A DNA stretch of 6,649 bases from Lentisphaeria bacterium (GTDB lineage Bacteria; Verrucomicrobiota; Lentisphaeria; Oligosphaerales; Lenti-02): positions 1-6,649 of the forward strand of contig JAGLDW010001039.1 in assembly GCA_023145395.1 (NCBI GenBank). The letters are read 5' to 3'. A program made the translations under genes and the position numbers. The notes under the pieces are model-generated. The model had not been told where the DNA came from. It saw nothing but the letters and a program-made list of their open reading frames with translations, and did not search any database. Each line of letters opens with the position of its first letter. The stretch's first letter is position 1. Shown piece after piece: positions 6,205-6,649 of this stretch.

Positions 6205-6227
6205 GGTCCGGAGACGTCTCGCACCAC
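6205..6227. repeat. Palindromic repeat, copy B
   Basis: Centred on the perfect 10-bp palindrome GAGACGTCTC (6211-6220) and flanked by GGTCCG and GCACCAC. It is a near-copy of positions 1-22 (20 of 23 aligned columns identical). The substitutions fall in the palindrome arms, yet each copy keeps its own arms complementary (GGGACGTCCC versus GAGACGTCTC), as expected if symmetry is conserved. Confidence 0.55.
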
Positions 6228-6230
6228 CAT

Positions 6231-6269
6231 TGCGGCAGAGCGCCTCTGCGGCAGAGAGCTGCGGAGGCG
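6231..6269 (+). repeat. 12-bp hairpin with an embedded 10-bp direct repeat
   Basis: CGCCTCTGCGGC (6241-6252) pairs with GCTGCGGAGGCG (6258-6269) over 12 positions around the loop AGAGA. Two of the pairs are G-U if read as plus-strand RNA but A-C mismatches on the minus strand, so the fold favours the plus strand. TGCGGCAGAG also occurs twice, at 6231-6240 and 6247-6256. No gene overlaps it convincingly. Confidence 0.45.
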
Positions 6270-6515
6270 TCAAGAAACCGGAAAACGGAGCAAGACGGAA
6301 ACAGCGCCCAGCGGTGCGAAAAGCGAACCGCCAGAGTCATGGAGTGCGAGACTCCGGGGGGCCATGCCCTGCGAACTCCGCAAAGCATGTCCAGAATATA
6401 GAAGCCGGCCTCCGAACGGCGAACTCGCCATACCCTTTCCCACAGCGCATCCAACGGGCTTGCCGCCGCCGCATCGTCTCGCGCACCTCGTCCAACAGTC
6501 TCTTCCCACCCGAAC

Positions 6516-6542
6516 TTGACAGAGCCAAACCACTCCCATACT
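6516..6542 (+). promoter_or_regulatory. Weak plus-strand promoter candidate
   Basis: A perfect -35 consensus TTGACA (6516-6521) is followed by CATACT (6537-6542, 4 of 6) at a short 15-bp spacing. A second TTGACA lies at 6575-6580 but has no -10 at a suitable distance. These would point toward the possible plus-strand gene at the right edge. Confidence 0.2.
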
Positions 6543-6590
6543 GTGAACTCGACACCGCACCCAAGGCACTGATATTGACATTGGGCGAAT

Positions 6591-6610
6591 ATGCCCGAAA
6601 ACGCCCGAAA
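6591..6610. repeat. Tandem repeat of a 10-bp unit
   Basis: ATGCCCGAAA (6591-6600) is followed directly by ACGCCCGAAA (6601-6610), 9 of 10 identical. The first copy also forms an inverted pair with GGGC at 6583-6586. The 10-bp period places both units on the same helix face, so this could be a regulator site ahead of the gene that may start at 6623. Confidence 0.35.
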
Positions 6611-6622
6611 TATCATACTATC

Positions 6623-6649
6623 ATGGCAAAACGGCCTGATAATAAGTTG
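6623..6649 (+). CDS. Possible 5' end of a plus-strand gene (partial)
   Basis: ATG at 6623 opens a frame reading MAKRPDNKL that runs off the window. The start has no clear Shine-Dalgarno sequence. The AT-rich stretch just before it (6607-6622) is promoter-like in composition, and the opening residues are of the kind common in small DNA-binding regulators, but nine codons cannot identify a protein. A second frame starting at ATG 6591 is also open to the edge. If real, the gene would be divergent from the sugar operon and a natural candidate for its regulator. Confidence 0.25.

Larger units (their letters stand above)
6111..6622. other. Intergenic region without a convincing gene
   Basis: About 510 nt with no open frame that looks like a real protein. 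Frames that stay open on the minus strand are rich in Trp, Cys and Arg and lack ribosome sites. Contents are the palindromic repeat at 6205-6227, the hairpin at 6231-6269 and a 9-bp direct repeat GCCATTTTG at 6139-6147 and 6154-6162. There is also a palindrome CTCCGGAG (6172-6179), a stem GGAGT/ACTCC (6341-6355), a short palindrome GGCGAACTCGCC (6418-6429), and tandem copies of a 10-bp unit at 6591-6610. The density of short palindromes suggests accumulated small repeats or a decayed mobile region. Confidence 0.6.

Noticed and set aside
5985..6230. N-terminal extension of the oxidoreductase to 6230
   Set aside because: The Rossmann fold starts right at the ATG at 5984, which has a ribosome site. 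The extension runs through the predicted promoter, the leader hairpin and a palindromic repeat.
6107..6616. Minus-strand open frame of 169 codons with a Cys-X2-Cys-like start
   Set aside because: It has no ribosome site and odd composition rich in Trp, Cys and Arg. It runs through several palindromes, and I see no family resemblance.

Overview
The window is GC-rich bacterial DNA. All four convincing genes lie on the minus strand, so transcription runs from high to low coordinates. In that order they are a Gfo/Idh/MocA-family oxidoreductase (5984-4965), a GH29 alpha-L-fucosidase (4944-3634), a NYN-domain ribonuclease-like protein (3435-2224) and the chaperone HtpG (1997-39). The mix of sugar dehydrogenase, fucosidase and palindrome-rich intergenic gaps suggests an environmental polysaccharide degrader, perhaps of the PVC or Hydrogenedentota type. 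That placement is an inference from gene style only, and nothing in the window fixes the taxon.

Layout. 1-38: the 3' flank of htpG, holding a short palindrome with a near-copy 6.2 kb away. 39-1997: htpG. 1998-2223: a gap with a plausible htpG promoter and a GC-rich inverted-repeat element. 2224-3435: the NYN gene. 3436-3633: a gap with three successive hairpins, one with a perfect 13-bp stem. 3634-5984: a two-gene sugar-processing unit with only 20 nt between the genes. 5985-6649: about 665 nt with no convincing complete gene. Next to the oxidoreductase this stretch holds its likely promoter, a strong leader hairpin and a palindrome resembling a GntR-type operator. Further right it holds several REP-like palindromes and repeats. 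At the right edge a gene may start on the plus strand.

How the genes may work together. Neither the oxidoreductase nor the fucosidase has a signal peptide, so both probably act in the cytoplasm on imported fucose-containing oligosaccharides: the fucosidase releases L-fucose and the oxidoreductase oxidises or reduces a sugar with NAD(P). They look like one transcription unit. The NYN protein and HtpG appear independent of it and of each other. HtpG is housekeeping or stress-related; the NYN protein probably acts on RNA.

No complete new system such as a defence island, CRISPR array or intact mobile element is visible. The most interesting material is the set of small palindromic repeats in every intergenic gap, the putative operator and leader hairpin of the sugar operon, and the NYN protein with its unassigned C-terminal half.
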